Part shown: positions 11,627 to 61,522 of the stretch, piece after piece
How the letters are laid out: every line of letters begins with the position of its first letter
How positions within the stretch are numbered: the first letter of the stretch is position 1
Assembly: GCA_964019695.1 (NCBI GenBank)
Contig: OZ026521.1
Location: forward strand, 35,038,774 to 35,102,773
Length of the DNA: 64,000 nucleotides
Direction of reading: 5' to 3'
From: Loripinus fragilis
Lineage: Eukaryota; Mollusca; Bivalvia; Lucinida; Lucinidae
Program-made: the position numbers and the translations under genes
Notes under the pieces: model-generated
The model's input: only the letters and a program-made list of their open reading frames with translations
Told to the model about the DNA's origin: nothing
Database searches by the model: none

Positions 11627-12147
11627 GGTGAATAGATTTCAGCACTAGCTTGGAAAATTAAATTCCTATCTGACACCTGTAATACTGCAACATGTCCAAG
11701 ATATAGTCTGTGTAGAAAGTTCAACTCAGACCTCAACTGAGCCATTACATGATAAACAAAAACAGAAAAAAATAGTTTGCAAAACAAGACGTCTTTTCAT
11801 TAATGTCCTGTTACTTTTCTGAAACCCAACGTGTACAGCAAAACAGGTTTCAACAGATATATATTATCATAGCAAACTTATGAAAACTATTTGAACAATT
11901 TAAGGCAACAAAATCTGACATTGATAATAAAAAGAGTGCATTGTTTTATTATAAAGCTTATCAATGTCTTTTTCCCATATTTTTTTCTGTTTCCTTATAG
12001 GTTAGCAGGTTAGTGTAACATATAAACGCTGAACAGGAGGTACAGAGTATTTGTATTGTATTGAGCATAAAATTGTAAATATCTTGATATCAATTAATCT
12101 AAACAGACCTGTTCTTTTGAGTACCCACAACATAAAGTTCTTTTTGT
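11627..12147. other. No gene recognised
   Basis: Intergenic AT-rich sequence; includes a fragment 'gagtacccacaacataaagtt' near 12119-12140 that looks like a family A remnant. Confidence 0.3.
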
Positions 12148-12283
12148 CAAGCGAACTACTGGCAAAGCTTCAGCTTGAGGACCTCCACCTCATTTTGAGA
12201 GAGAGAAGGCTTCGATGGTTTGGGCATGTGGAGCGTTCTAGTGGTGCAATCAGAACAGCATATGATATACAGATTGAAGGCAA

Positions 12284-12314
<31 letters not shown>

Positions 12315-12496
12315 CGGGGAGGCCCAAGCAAACATGGAAGAAACTGACAGAGAAAGACTGCCGTGAGTGGAAGCTCACCACAGTTGACCCTCAAGAAAGG
12401 AGCACCTGGAGATCAGGTGTGAGATCTGCTATGCGTGCAGCTAGCCAGTTACCTGGAAAGGGGCCCACTGATGTGGATGATGCCCCTGCACCTTAA
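12148..12496 (+). pseudogene. 3' fragment of a LINE reverse-transcriptase ORF, interrupted by a poly-G tract
   Basis: Translates as the usual C-terminal end of non-LTR retrotransposon ORF2: RERRLRWFGHVERSSGAIRT, then a Lys/Gly stretch, then (in another frame) KHGRN/QTWKKLTEKDCREW and TTVDPQERSTWRSGVRS, ending GPTDVDDAPAP and a stop near 12496. A run of 31 G at 12284-12314 sits where the family normally has a short Gly-Arg-Pro segment and shifts the frame. The reverse-transcriptase core is absent (5' truncated). Followed by an AT-rich tail (gagaaataaatgaaatcaaataat). Unrelated in sequence to the intact LINE at 57882-63857. Confidence 0.6.
12284..12314 (+). repeat. Poly-G tract (31 G)
   Basis: Uninterrupted G run inside the LINE fragment, followed by cggggagg. 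Length may be affected by assembly or polymerase slippage. Confidence 0.9.
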
Positions 12497-12732
12497 TCAA
12501 AACTCCGATTATGATATTGAGAAATAAATGAAATCAAATAATAATTACCCCCTCCATGTCAGAAGACCTATGGTTTAAAAGATGCAAGGCCTGATAAAAA
12601 TAATTCTCTCTCACTGAGTTACTCTGCACCTCGTGCCAAGGCCCATTTGTTGTTAAGCTCATTGAAAGTAAATGGGCAGCACATTGCTATGATTAAACAC
12701 ACAAAAAAAAAGCTAGGTAACTCGGGAGATTT

Positions 12733-12996
12733 TGAGGCTTAGGCCAAATAAAAAAAAATAAGTGTGTTTAAGGTAACGGGTCTGAAAATTTTGAGTAGGG
12801 TAGACACACATATTTTTTTGTTGTTTTTTTTTCTGGAAAAAAAAATGTGATTTTATGCATTTTGAAAGGCATTTTGCCTTTCAAAATGCATAAAATTATA
12901 TTTTTTCCAGAAAACCTGAAATTTTTCTTCTAGGTTTCACCAGCAAAGTAAGATAGGGTAGGGTTACTTTAAACACAAGGTTTTTTTTATTTGCCC
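12733..12996. mobile_element. MITE family J with central hairpin
   Basis: Centre: ttatgcattttgaaaggc / gcctttcaaaatgcataa, flanked by ttttctggaaaaaaa / ttttttccagaaaa. Outer arms carry 'taaggtaac...gagtagggta' and 'tagggtagggttac..taaacac'. A half copy (right arm) is present at about 51486-51600. Confidence 0.6.
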
Positions 12997-13130
12997 TTAT
13001 TATCTGATTATGTATGCATACAGTCAGGTTGAGATAAACTTTTGAGCTTAAAATTGTGATTATTTTCTTTTCCAACAATCAACTCTTTTCCTTGCTTGTG
13101 CTGACTTTTGTTGTCTACTGATAAATCTTT

Positions 13131-13196
13131 GAAAACTGTATGGACCCAGATCAGGCCTTATATTCTGTTGGGCCAGATCTGGTTCCAAACTGTTGA
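13131..13196. repeat. Foldback repeat family K, copy 4
   Basis: Arms aactgtatggacccagatca and gatctggttccaaactgtt. Confidence 0.6.
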
Positions 13197-13419
13197 CACT
13201 TTGATAGTGTTAAAACATGTGTTCAGGGTACTCAAAAGAACCATTTCAATGGGGCCAAATAATTAAGGTTGTCAGCAGATTCCAATAAATTCCCAGGCTA
13301 TCTGTGCTAAGCACACTCCAGTTTGTATCCGTCTGCAAAAGAATCGCACCTTTAAAAGCGCCTTCCGTGTAAATCAGTGGGCGTTTGATATCATACTACA
13401 TCTTGTATTTCCATATCAC

Positions 13420-13800
13420 TCTTAGCCCTTTTGATACTAATGGACTTCCATCTGGTTTGATACAATAAACGTTGGACGGTCCATTGTATATGTCAAAAGT
13501 TTTGATTTTAAAATGATGTGAACCTTTTTTGACTAAACAAACAGGTAACCTTGATCTGGATCAACACATTTATGCTGAATGGACTTTCCTGCTCTTATCA
13601 ATTGGGCCAGTCCATTTCTGTTTTAAGGGATGTTGGGTGGTATTTTCATTTTTATTCAAATTTTAATAGAACATTCTGTAAGCAAACAGTGGAGACTCTT
13701 ATCAGATGCTGCATAATGCAGCGTCTGATCTGGGTCTGCACTGTTTGTCTATGTCCCACAAAAAGGATCCTAGGCTTATATGGGTTAAGGAGCCTCTTCT
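13420..13800. mobile_element. Family I repeat, copy 1
   Basis: Starts near 'agcccttttgatactaatgga' and includes the hairpin cagatgctgcataatgcagcgtctg and a right side 'ctgggtctgcactgtttg'. Related sequence at 30245-30470, 30550-30770, 45560-45780 and (partial) 17940-18035 and 37480-37520. No coding capacity. Confidence 0.5.
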
Positions 13801-14028
13801 AGTATACAAAGGCTTAACTGATACATTGTATGGACCGAAGAAATAAAAAATTATTTTCTCAGAAAACATAACAAAAGTCAACTAAGGGTGATTCAATTGG
13901 CACATAAAGAGCAAATGTATGGGAAAATGGTACATTTGGATGAACTTTCAGGGGAGTTGATTACTTTTTTTCTGCATGAAGATTTGTCTTTCCTTCAAAG
14001 ATTACACAGAGAATTTCCTGTTTCTTAG
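13801..14028. other. No feature seen
   Basis: Intergenic AT-rich sequence; could include part of the NAA15 3' UTR. 'tttatt' (AATAAA on the - strand) occurs at about 13651, which would imply a ~1.36-kb UTR; weak. Confidence 0.25.
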
Positions 14029-14396
14029 GGAATTTCCTAACACAAATCTAGGGCCAAACATACGGAGATATTAATAAACTTGTTCCCAATAATGGCCTCC
14101 CAATGAATAGAGAGTTGTTAAATAGAGAAACTTTTTGATCAATTGTAGACCCTGTATTAAACAAGCATACATAACAATTTTTAGGCTAACGACGTGTCAG
14201 TAAAATAGCATCAGTCCAATGATATCTAAAGAAGCTTGCATGCTCCAATCCTTCGATATCCCAACTTAGGACCAATACTAAGATACCAGCGTAAAACCCC
14301 TATATTACAAAGACATAAATGCAGGCTAATCCAGTCCCTTTTCCGAAATAGCCCGAGTCCCTGGCCCAAAACAGATGTGGAGGAAAATCCCTAATA
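14029..14396. mobile_element. Short TIR element related to the CAGGGATTTTCCTA group
   Basis: Left end ttagggaatttcctaacac and right end gaggaaaatccctaa form inverted repeats; internal 'ctagggccaaaca' and 'cctggcccaaaaca' are also inverted. Resembles the cleaner element at 54134-54506. Confidence 0.5.
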
Positions 14397-14397
14397 T

Positions 14398-14604
14398 CCT
14401 CTTAAACCTTAAAGCATGACTGCAGCAGACAACAATTTTCTGGTTATTTTTCTTTTCATGAAAATAAGGCTTGCTATTTCACGTGAATCATCTGCTGGAG
14501 GATGATTCACAAGTAATTTAGTCATATCTACTTTATAAAAGGAAAAGATGAATAATTTCAAAATGTCGTCTGCTGCAAACTTTTGGTGGCCAATTTAGAG
14601 TTAA
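14398..14604. mobile_element. MITE family E, copy 2 (diverged)
   Basis: Inner arms gcagcagacaacaatttt and aaaatgtcgtctgctgc conserved; the terminal repeats are degraded. Central hairpin gtgaatcatctgctggaggatgattcac. Confidence 0.5.
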
Positions 14605-14737
14605 CAGCCAGAATCCATGGTCCTTCTGAAAAACCCTTACCACTAAAGCACCGGAAAAAAATGCATTTAAAAAGTCAACTGCTTAGTTGTCTGTTGCAAA
14701 TATTTGCTAACATTATTGACAAATGTAAGTAAAGAGG

Positions 14738-14803
14738 CAAACAGTGTGGACCCAGATCAGACTGCATCTACAGGAGCAGTCTGATCTGGGTCGACATTGT
14801 TTG
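14738..14803. repeat. Foldback repeat family K, copy 5
   Basis: Arms gcaaacagtgtggacccaga and tctgggtcgacattgtttg; inner arms tcagactgc / gcagtctga. Confidence 0.65.
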
Positions 14804-15010
14804 ACCAAGAGGCTTCTACAGCATTTAGGCAGACGACAAAACCAGACAACATTTTTTGTTACGCTTGATGCTTTATGGGTTAATGAGAAAGGAATAAGCA
14901 GGAATCACAAAGTTTATGTCATGTCAGAAGGTTGGCGGGTGAATCCATTCGCTGTAAGACAATCCCATAAGCACTCATTCCACTATACACGCACACACTC
15001 AAACTGAGAA

Positions 15011-53836
<38,826 letters not shown>

Positions 53837-53851
53837 CTACAATACACAGAT

Positions 53852-54096
53852 GCATGGGTGAAGTTCAAAATTTCCAAAATCCTGAACTTTTCGAAATTTC
53901 AATCTTAAAACTTGCAGTATGCCCACTAAATATCCGCAATTTCAAGATTAAATGGTCAATTGTCCTCAGACAGACTGAAAAATAAATCAGAGAAGCTGAT
54001 ATAATCTCCTTAATTCAGCATTTTGAGGATGACTTTCTGTGTAAAGTCATCCTCAAAATCCTGAATTCAGGAATAATCCTGAAAACTTTCACCCAA
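53852..54096. mobile_element. MITE family C, copy 6
   Basis: gcatgggtgaagttcaaaat to ctttcacccaagc; core gaggatgactttctgtgt / aaagtcatcctc: both arms carry 'gatga'/'tcatc' where other copies have 'gctga'/'tcagc', so the pairing is kept. Confidence 0.7.
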
Positions 54097-54133
54097 GCAG
54101 ATGAGCCAGTTCATGAGATCTTTGTACTAATTG

Positions 54134-54506
54134 CAGGGATTTTCCTAACCCTGATTTCGGGCCGAACATCAGCCCCTTCCCAATTCAAAAATGAGCAAAA
54201 ACTTCCCAAAATGGTGTATTAATTTATTCCCAATTTCTTATTTCTACATTTTGGTAAAAATTTCATGAAAATCCGAAGAAAAATAGCAAAGTTACAGATC
54301 CATGAAAATTTGCATAAAAATGTGAGCATGTGAACAGATAAAAACCTGTTTTCATTCACATTTTTATGCAAATTTTCATGAGTTTTATGAAGGGTAATTA
54401 AAGAAACAAATATGTTGCAGCTTTACGCCACTTATTTAAATCTACTTAAAATGTCCAAATGTTTTGTGTTTTTTGTTCTGACTTCAGAACGGTAGGAAAA
54501 TCCCTG
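54134..54506. mobile_element. TIR element T4, CAGGGATTTTCCTA...TAGGAAAATCCCTG
   Basis: Exact 14-bp terminal repeats, 373 bp. AATTG flanks both ends. Internal inverted repeat catgaaaatttgcataaaaa / tttttatgcaaattttcatg. Confidence 0.7.
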
Positions 54507-55101
54507 AATTGCATAGGTGAACAGCTAAGGCTTTGATAACTTCAGCCTACACAGCAGTGATTCATTTACAATTTTGGGCTTCTGAGTCCTGGGACTCGCT
54601 GTTTCCCATATCAATGAGTCTAACTGCAAACTTATGAGTCCAGAACACTTTTTTGATGACAAGTCTGCAATACTATTGCATCCTGGGACTAGCTGAAATA
54701 AAAACTTTGAATCCCAGAGACAAAATTATGCGCAAAAGATGCAGGATGTGCAGGTAACAAAATCACTGCTACACAGTCTCACACGAGCCTACACTGCTTC
54801 CACATACAAAGGAGGGATGTAGACGAGAACTCATGTCAAAATTCACTCTTCAGACACCACTAGATAGCTATGAATTTATTTAACTATTTCCTTGCTAGTC
54901 ACAGCTTTTGCCATCTGATAACCTTGGCAAACAGTTTGAATCCAGATCCCGATATGGATACGAACCATTTGACACTCTGATAGTGTTAGGATTCTTTTTC
55001 TTTTTGAAATAGTTTATTTTTCAAAAATTCAGCTGTTAACAACGAAAGCATGAAAAACTGTCCAGCATGCAAAGAGTTTAAAAGAGTGACTTTAAGCATA
55101 T
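54507..55101. other. NAA15 upstream intron, no exon recognised
   Basis: Searched on the - strand for the preceding NAA15 exon (human region ending LEGYR) without success. 'gagtcctgggactcgctg' and 'gcatcctgggactagctg' are diverged direct repeats. Confidence 0.35.
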
Positions 55102-55296
55102 GCATATTGCCAGTTAAGCAAAATGATTTCGGGGTAAAATTGCGATGATTTTCTTATTTTCATCAGTTTAAAAATATGTTTTGGGTGCTCAAAAGAACCG
55201 TCTCATTGAGACAGTTCTTTTGAGTACCCACAACATGTTTTGGTTGACAAATAAGGAAATAATTTTCAGTTTAGCACTCTTATCTAGGGGCCTGAT
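55102..55296. mobile_element. MITE family A, copy A14
   Basis: gccagttaagcaaaatgattt to gcactcttatctaggggcc; core caaaagaaccgtctcattga / gacagttcttttg. Confidence 0.7.
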
Positions 55297-55429
55297 ATGC
55301 GGCAACTACCAAAATATGATGAACTGTCTCAGATCATAACAAACTCATGCTGGTGAAACAGTCAACTTGTATCCATTCAGAACAGTAACAAATAAGCCAG
55401 CTCATAAGATAAATTGTTTCAGATTTGGT

Positions 55430-57881
55430 TATCAGAATATCTTCACTCCCTAGAGGCAAGTCAAGGGGTGATGTAGTAAACCCCTTTGTCAGGGATATGA
55501 AAAAGAAAATTATCTTATCATTTGCTTGTCAGAGACATTGAGGAGTCAACAAGATATATTTGAAGTTTTAGTTGCATCAGATATAGATTATCTTCATCTC
55601 TGGAGACAAGTTGAGGGGTGAGTAAGCCCCCTTGTCCCAAGTATGAAGGATCCATTGGACTCATCACTTGCATGTCATAGCGTGTAACATTGACGGGTTG
55701 GTATATTCTAAAGTTTCAGTTGCATCGGATTTAGATTATCTTCACCCCTGGAGACAAGTTGAGGGGTGAGTAAGCCCCCTTGTCCCAAGTATGAAGGATC
55801 CATTGGACTCATCAATTGCATGTCATAGCATGTGACATTGAGGGGTTGGTATATTCTAAAGTTTCAGTTGCATCGGATATAGATTATCTTCATCCCTGGA
55901 GACAAGTTGAGGGGTGAGTAAGCCCCCTTGTCCCAAGTAAGAAGGATCCATTGGACTCATCATTTGCATGTCATAGCGTGTGACATTGAGGGGTTGGTAT
56001 ATTCTAAAGTTTCAGTTGCATCGGATGTAGATTATCTTCACCCCTATAGACAAGTTGAGGGGTGAGTAATCCCCCTTGTCCCAAGTATGAAGGATCCATT
56101 GGACTCATCATTTGCATGCCATAGCATGTAACATTGACAGGTTGGTATATTTAAAGGTTCAGTTGCATCGGATATAGATTATCTTCATCCCTGGAGACAA
56201 GTTGTGGGGTGAGTAAGCCCCCTTGTCCCTAGTAAGAAGGATCCATTGGACTCATCATTTGCATGTCATAGCATGTAACATTGACAGGTTGGTATATTTA
56301 AAGGTTCAGTTGCATCGAATATAGATTATCTTCATCCCTGGAGACAAGTTGTGGGGTGAGTAAGCCCCCTTGTCCCTAGTAAGAAGGATCCATTGGACTC
56401 ATCATTTGCATGTCATAGCATGTAACATTGACGGGTAGGTATATTCTAAAGGTTCAGTTGCATCAGATATAGATTATCTTCACCCCTGGAGACAAGTTGT
56501 GGGGTGAGTATGCCCCCTTGTCCCTAGTAAGAAGGATCCATTGGACTCATCATTTGCATGTCATAGCATGTAACATTGACAGGTTGGTATATTTAAAGGT
56601 TCAGTTGCATCGGATATAGATTATCTTCATCCCTGGAGACAAGTTGTGGGGTGAGTAAGCCCCCTTGTCCCTAGTAAGAAGGATCCATTGGACTCATCAT
56701 TTGCATGTCATAGCATGTAACATTGACGGGTAGGTATATTCTAAAGGTTCAGTTGCATCAGATATAGATTATCTTCACCCCTGGAGACAAGTTGTGGGGT
56801 GAGTATGCCCCCTTGTCCCTAGTAAGAAGGATCCATTGGACTCATCATTTGCATGTCATAGCATGTAACATTGACAGGTTGGTATATTTAAAGGTTCAGT
56901 TGCATCGGATATAGATTATCTTCACCCCTGGAGACAAGTTGTGGGGTGAGTAAGCCCCCTTGTCCCTAGTAAGAAGGATCCATTGGACTCATCATTTGCA
57001 TGTAATAACATGTAACATTGAGGGGTTGGTATATTTAAAGGTTCAGTTGCATCAGATATAGATTATCTTCACCCCTGGAGACAAGTTGTGGGGTGAGTAT
57101 GCCCCCTTGTCCCTAGTAAGAAGGATCCATTGGACTTATCATTCGCATGTCACAGCATGTAACATTGAGGGGTTGGTATATTCTAAAGGTTCAGTTGCAT
57201 CAGATATAGATTATCTTCACCCCTGGAGACAAGTTGTGGGGTGAGTAAGCCCCCTTGTCCCTAGTAAGAAGGATCCATTGGACTCATCATTTGCATGTAA
57301 TAGCATGTAACATTGACGGGTTGGTATATTTAAAGGTTCAGTTGCATCGGATATAGATTATCTTCATCCCTGGAGACAAGTTGAGGGGTGAGTAAGCCCC
57401 CTTGTCCCAAGTATGAAGGATCCATTGGACTCATCATTTGCATGTCATAGCATGTAACATTGACAGGTTGGTATATTCTAAAGGTTCAGTTGCATCAGAT
57501 ATAGATTATCTTCATCCCTGGAGACAAGTTGAGGGGTGAGTAAGCCCCCTTGTCCCAAGTAAGAAGGATCCATTGGACTCATCATTTGCATGTCATAGCG
57601 TGTGACATTGAGGGGTTGGTATATTCTAAAGTTTCAGTTGCATCGGATGTAGATTATCTTCACCCCTGGAGACAAGTTGAGGGGTGAGTAATCCCCCTTG
57701 TCCCAAGTATGAAGGATCCATTGGACTCATCATTTGCATGCCATAGCATGTAACATTGACAGGTTGGTATATTTAAAGGTTCAGTTGCATCGAATATAGA
57801 TTATCTTCATCCCTGGAGACAAGTTGTGGGGTGAGTAAGCCCCCTTGTCCCTAGTAAGAAGGATCCATTGGACTCATCATT
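55430..57881 (+). repeat. 148-bp tandem array (about 16 units), left part
   Basis: Period 148 bp (146-148), e.g. ggatccattggactcatca at 55648 and 55796, last start 57861. Each unit contains atagattatcttcayccc, ggagacaagttg and gagtaagcccccttgtccc. The first 1-1.5 units are diverged. Some variants alternate ('gagtatgcccc' versus 'gagtaagcccc' between ~56310 and 57250), a hint of a two-unit higher-order repeat. Interrupted by the LINE and resumed at 63858. Confidence 0.9.
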
Positions 57882-58139
57882 AATAATAATAAATAATAAT
57901 AATAGTCTTTATTTTCAGAGGGTAACACATTTAGCAAAAAAAAAGCTAATCTTCCATGAGGCCCTCTATGAACTTCCACCAAAAAATAATACAAGTATAA
58001 AATACAAAGATGATTTACATGTATACAAGATAATACAAACATCATGGAACACTTTCAAACCTACATACACACAGGCATACTTTTTTACATAAGTATCATA
58101 TATATCATACCTCTAGATACAAGTGATTAGTAATACCAA

Positions 58140-58262
58140 TTTTATCTACATACATGGGTTCTCAAAAGAAGCGTCTCAATGAGACGCTTCTTATGAGCAC
58201 CAAACTAAATAATTAAACTGGGGAACAAAACATATTCACAATTTTACGCTCAAAATTATGTT
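58140..58262. repeat. Family A hairpin inside the LINE 3' region (copy A15)
   Basis: Perfect hairpin gaagcgtctcaatgagacgcttc within gggttctcaaaag ... ttatgagcacc, followed by 'cacaattttacgctcaaaat' as in other family A copies. Consensus cc/gg is gc/gc here on both arms, so pairing is kept by paired substitutions. Confidence 0.75.
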
Positions 58263-58288
58263 CATATGGACATATAATTACATAAGTT

Positions 58289-61246
58289 TCAAAGATTGAA
58301 AGATAGACTGGATTTCATCCACTTAATACATTGTCTATGAAAAGAGTCAACAGTTTCTAAATTCTTTAAACAGTCTGGTAAGTTGTTCCAAATGACTGGA
58401 CCTGAATAAATTAAGCTTTGTTTGAAAATTTCTTTTTTTGGCTTTGGAGTATAAAAATCCAATGCACCTGTTGATCTTAGAGACTGAAGTGTTTCATTAA
58501 AAGGTCGAAAAGAGAACATTTGATTTACATATGAGGGTAGGACAGATTTAGAAACTTTAAACATAAATTTAGCCTTCCTGAGGAAAATGCGTTCATATAT
58601 GTTTAAAATTTTAAGCTCATCCATACTGTAGGCAATGTTATCATATTGGTAATTTACTATGATTTTAACAGCTCTTTTTTGTAACCTATAAATTCTGTTT
58701 AGATTATATTGAGATGTTCCTCCCCATATTGTAGAACAATAGTCAATGTGGGGTTGAATATATGTTTTGTAAAATTGTACTCTGTATTCGGTGGATAAAT
58801 AGTCTTTCAATTTGGATAATAGCCATAGATTTGAAGATATTTTCTTGGCAATAAAATTAATATGAATAGACCAGGTTAGATTGTTATCAATGCGAACACC
58901 AAGAACTTTCTCATTTTCAACTGAGTTCAAAACATCATTGTTGTAAGTTAGATGCAAAATGTCATTATGAAGATGTAGACGTTTTTGAGAGGTGGTAATT
59001 AACATTGCCTTGGTTTTTTCTATGTTTAATAACATTCCATTGAGCTTACACCATTCAGAAAGATTTTGTAAAGCTATCTGCAAGTTTTGCTCAATAAAAT
59101 CTTGAGTTTCACCAATCATATACAATGTGGTGTCGTCCGCATAAAGATCGGTAGAGACATTATTGGTATATAGTGGTAGATCATTTATAAACATTAAAAA
59201 TAACAGTGGACCCAAGATTGACCCTTGAGGCACACCAAACAAAACATTCTCAGTTCTTGATTCAATATTATTTATGACGACTTTCTGCTTCCTGTCCAAC
59301 AAATAAGAAGAAAACCAATTAATTGTTTTATCTGAAAGTTTATAGTGTCTTAGCTTTTTAAGCAAAAGTGTATGATCTACCAAATCAAAGGCTTTCCTAA
59401 AATCAACCATGACCATACCAATTATCTGACTGTTATTTATAGCTTCTAGGAATTTGTTGATCATCTGAAGCAATGCTGTTTCACAAGAATGATTGGGTCT
59501 GAATCCTGATTGTGTTGAATGAAGCAATTTATGAGAGGTCAAATAAGTCATTAAGGAGTCATGCACATGTTTTTCTAGCATTTTTGATATGACAGGCAAA
59601 ATTGAAATGGGTCTATAATTATTAGTGTCATCCTTAGGACCATTTTTATATAAGGGTCTTACTTTGCCCTCTTTCCACTTATCTGGAAAAGTTGAATTAA
59701 GTATGCTTTGATTACAGATATACATTAAACTGTCAGAAATAAATGGAGCTGCTAGCTTAAGTAATCTGGCCCCAATGTTATCAGAGCCAGTGGCTTTGGT
59801 AATATCAATGTTTTTAAGATATTTTTCTACTTTTTCTTGTGAGATACATGGTATTGAAAAATAAGTATTTGCAGGGATTTTGTTATCACAGAACTCTTTT
59901 AGTTTATCAAAATTAGATGCCAAAGGCGGTTCTTTGATTTTTGATGCTACTGAAACAAAATATTTATTGAACTGATCTGCAATATCTTTTGGATTTTCAA
60001 TGCTATTATTGTCAACTTTCAATGAAAATATTCCACAACTGTCCTTACATTTACTTGCCCCAATTTCTTTGAATAATTTCCAAACACTGGCAGGATTGTT
60101 AGCATTTTCATTTAAAATTTCGGAATACTGATGTTTTTTAGATTGTTTTATCAGGGAACATACCTTGTTGCGCCAAATTTTATACTGCTCATTATCATTT
60201 ATAGACTTGTACCTGTCTCTTGTTTTTATTGCCTCTATTATTTCACCATTAAGCCATTTTGGTTGTTGTTTACGTTTAACACGATGCTGTTTCAAAGGTA
60301 AATGCTTATCAATAATGTCTAAAAATAAAGAAGACCAGCTTTCAACAATATCATTTGTGTCATCAAATATTTTGATAACATCCCAAGGCGTTGAAGACAA
60401 ATCATTAATAAATTCAGTTTCATTGAAATTTTTGAAAGACCTATATGAAATTGAATGATGAGACTTTTTAAGTACTGAAGATGAATTTAGTTTTCTTGTT
60501 ACGAAAACAGGGAAATGATCACTAAGCCCTAAGATCGGCACCTTTGTTGAGAGTACATTACTTAAACTATTACAATATATGTGGTCAATTAGTGTTTCTG
60601 AATGATCTGTAATTCTAGTTGGAGACATAACAATTTGTTCAAGGCCAAATGATTCCATATATTCAAGCCAAGTTTTCTTTGTATTGACCTGCAGTAAGTC
60701 ACGATTAAAGTCTCCCATCAAATAAATTTCCTTTTCACATGCTAATATTTTATCAAATTGATTGTCAAAAATTTCATTCCACTGAACAGTTTCATTGGGA
60801 TGCCTATACATATTGCCAATCAAAAAACTTTTGCTATTTTTAGGGAAAATTTCTAACCAAATACATTCAATGTTCTCACATTCTAAATCTAATCTCCTCT
60901 CACACTTGATTCCATCTTTCACATAGACAATAATTCCGCCCCCTTGTTCAGGTCTTACAGCAGAAATAACTCTGTCTTTCCGAAAAAGTTGAAAGTTTTT
61001 TATATTAAAAAAGTTAGAAGTGTGAGATTCATTTAATTTGCTCTCACTCAGTCCAAATAAATGAATGTCATTTCCAGAGCTATTTAGCAGTAAATCAATT
61101 TGTTCAATTTTATTCTGAATTCCCTGAACATTTAAGTGACCCATTTTAAAACCTTTTTTACCTAAACCTAAATTCAGCATGCTTTGGGCACTCATGGAAG
61201 AACAAGTAGAGTCATGCACATTGTTTTCAGTAGTATGTTCATGCAC
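58289..61246 (-). CDS. LINE ORF2: endonuclease and reverse transcriptase
   Basis: 985 codons from GTG 61246; the first in-frame ATG is at 61192 (codon 19) and the frame is open back to the ORF1 stop. It makes the nick and cDNA for target-primed reverse transcription. Apurinic-type endonuclease (about 35-250): LNVQGI, LSESKL, MGDFNRD, SPTRIT, SDHFPV, catalytic residues all present. Reverse transcriptase (about 500-760): NYRPISILPVISKMLEK, SGFRPNHSC, DFRKAFD, GVPQGSILGPLLF, LYADDTTLY. The C-terminal part carries HIDYCSTIWG and LQKRAVKII. No frameshift or stop, so it may be active. Length is normal for CR1-like ORF2. Confidence 0.93.
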   Translation of the reverse strand: MHEHTTENNVHDSTCSSMSAQSMLNLGLGKKGFKMGHLNVQGIQNKIEQIDLLLNSSGNDIHLFGLSESKLNESHTSNFFNIKNFQLFRKDRVISAVRPEQGGGIIVYVKDGIKCERRLDLECENIECIWLEIFPKNSKSFLIGNMYRHPNETVQWNEIFDNQFDKILACEKEIYLMGDFNRDLLQVNTKKTWLEYMESFGLEQIVMSPTRITDHSETLIDHIYCNSLSNVLSTKVPILGLSDHFPVFVTRKLNSSSVLKKSHHSISYRSFKNFNETEFINDLSSTPWDVIKIFDDTNDIVESWSSLFLDIIDKHLPLKQHRVKRKQQPKWLNGEIIEAIKTRDRYKSINDNEQYKIWRNKVCSLIKQSKKHQYSEILNENANNPASVWKLFKEIGASKCKDSCGIFSLKVDNNSIENPKDIADQFNKYFVSVASKIKEPPLASNFDKLKEFCDNKIPANTYFSIPCISQEKVEKYLKNIDITKATGSDNIGARLLKLAAPFISDSLMYICNQSILNSTFPDKWKEGKVRPLYKNGPKDDTNNYRPISILPVISKMLEKHVHDSLMTYLTSHKLLHSTQSGFRPNHSCETALLQMINKFLEAINNSQIIGMVMVDFRKAFDLVDHTLLLKKLRHYKLSDKTINWFSSYLLDRKQKVVINNIESRTENVLFGVPQGSILGPLLFLMFINDLPLYTNNVSTDLYADDTTLYMIGETQDFIEQNLQIALQNLSEWCKLNGMLLNIEKTKAMLITTSQKRLHLHNDILHLTYNNDVLNSVENEKVLGVRIDNNLTWSIHINFIAKKISSNLWLLSKLKDYLSTEYRVQFYKTYIQPHIDYCSTIWGGTSQYNLNRIYRLQKRAVKIIVNYQYDNIAYSMDELKILNIYERIFLRKAKFMFKVSKSVLPSYVNQMFSFRPFNETLQSLRSTGALDFYTPKPKKEIFKQSLIYSGPVIWNNLPDCLKNLETVDSFHRQCIKWMKSSLSFNL

Positions 61247-61522
61247 ATTGTTATCAATGGTAAGATTTGTGTATTGAATATTAGTTTCAAAACTTTGATC
61301 AAAAAGTGTAGATAAATCATATATGTAGTCATTGACTGTTTCTGAAAATGAAGTATCATTTTGATAAAAGGAAATTATTTTTGAAGGTACATTTGAGTCT
61401 AAATCATTACATTCACAGCTAATACAATTACAAGCACCACATATATCTGATAGAGAATAGAATCTATTTTCTGACAGAAATATAGGGTGTTTATCAAAAT
61501 CAAGGGCATATTTGCCACTGTC
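61247..61522 (-). other. In-frame 92-codon linker between ORF1 and ORF2
   Basis: No stop codon in the ORF1/ORF2 frame. Encodes a Cys cluster (DICGACNCISCECND) and a Ser/Thr/Asp-rich segment; no in-frame ATG. ORF1 ends at TAG 61525-61523 in the same frame, so 63484-58289 is one 1732-codon frame broken only by that TAG. Confidence 0.85.

Noticed and set aside
12051..12347. Complete 98-codon gene ending in a Gly-rich tail
   Set aside because: The C-terminal part is a LINE ORF2 fragment and the Gly run is the poly-G tract; upstream codons are unrelated AT-rich sequence.
55430..57881. CRISPR-like regular array
   Set aside because: The whole 148-bp period is conserved with no variable spacers, in a eukaryotic intron; an ordinary satellite array.
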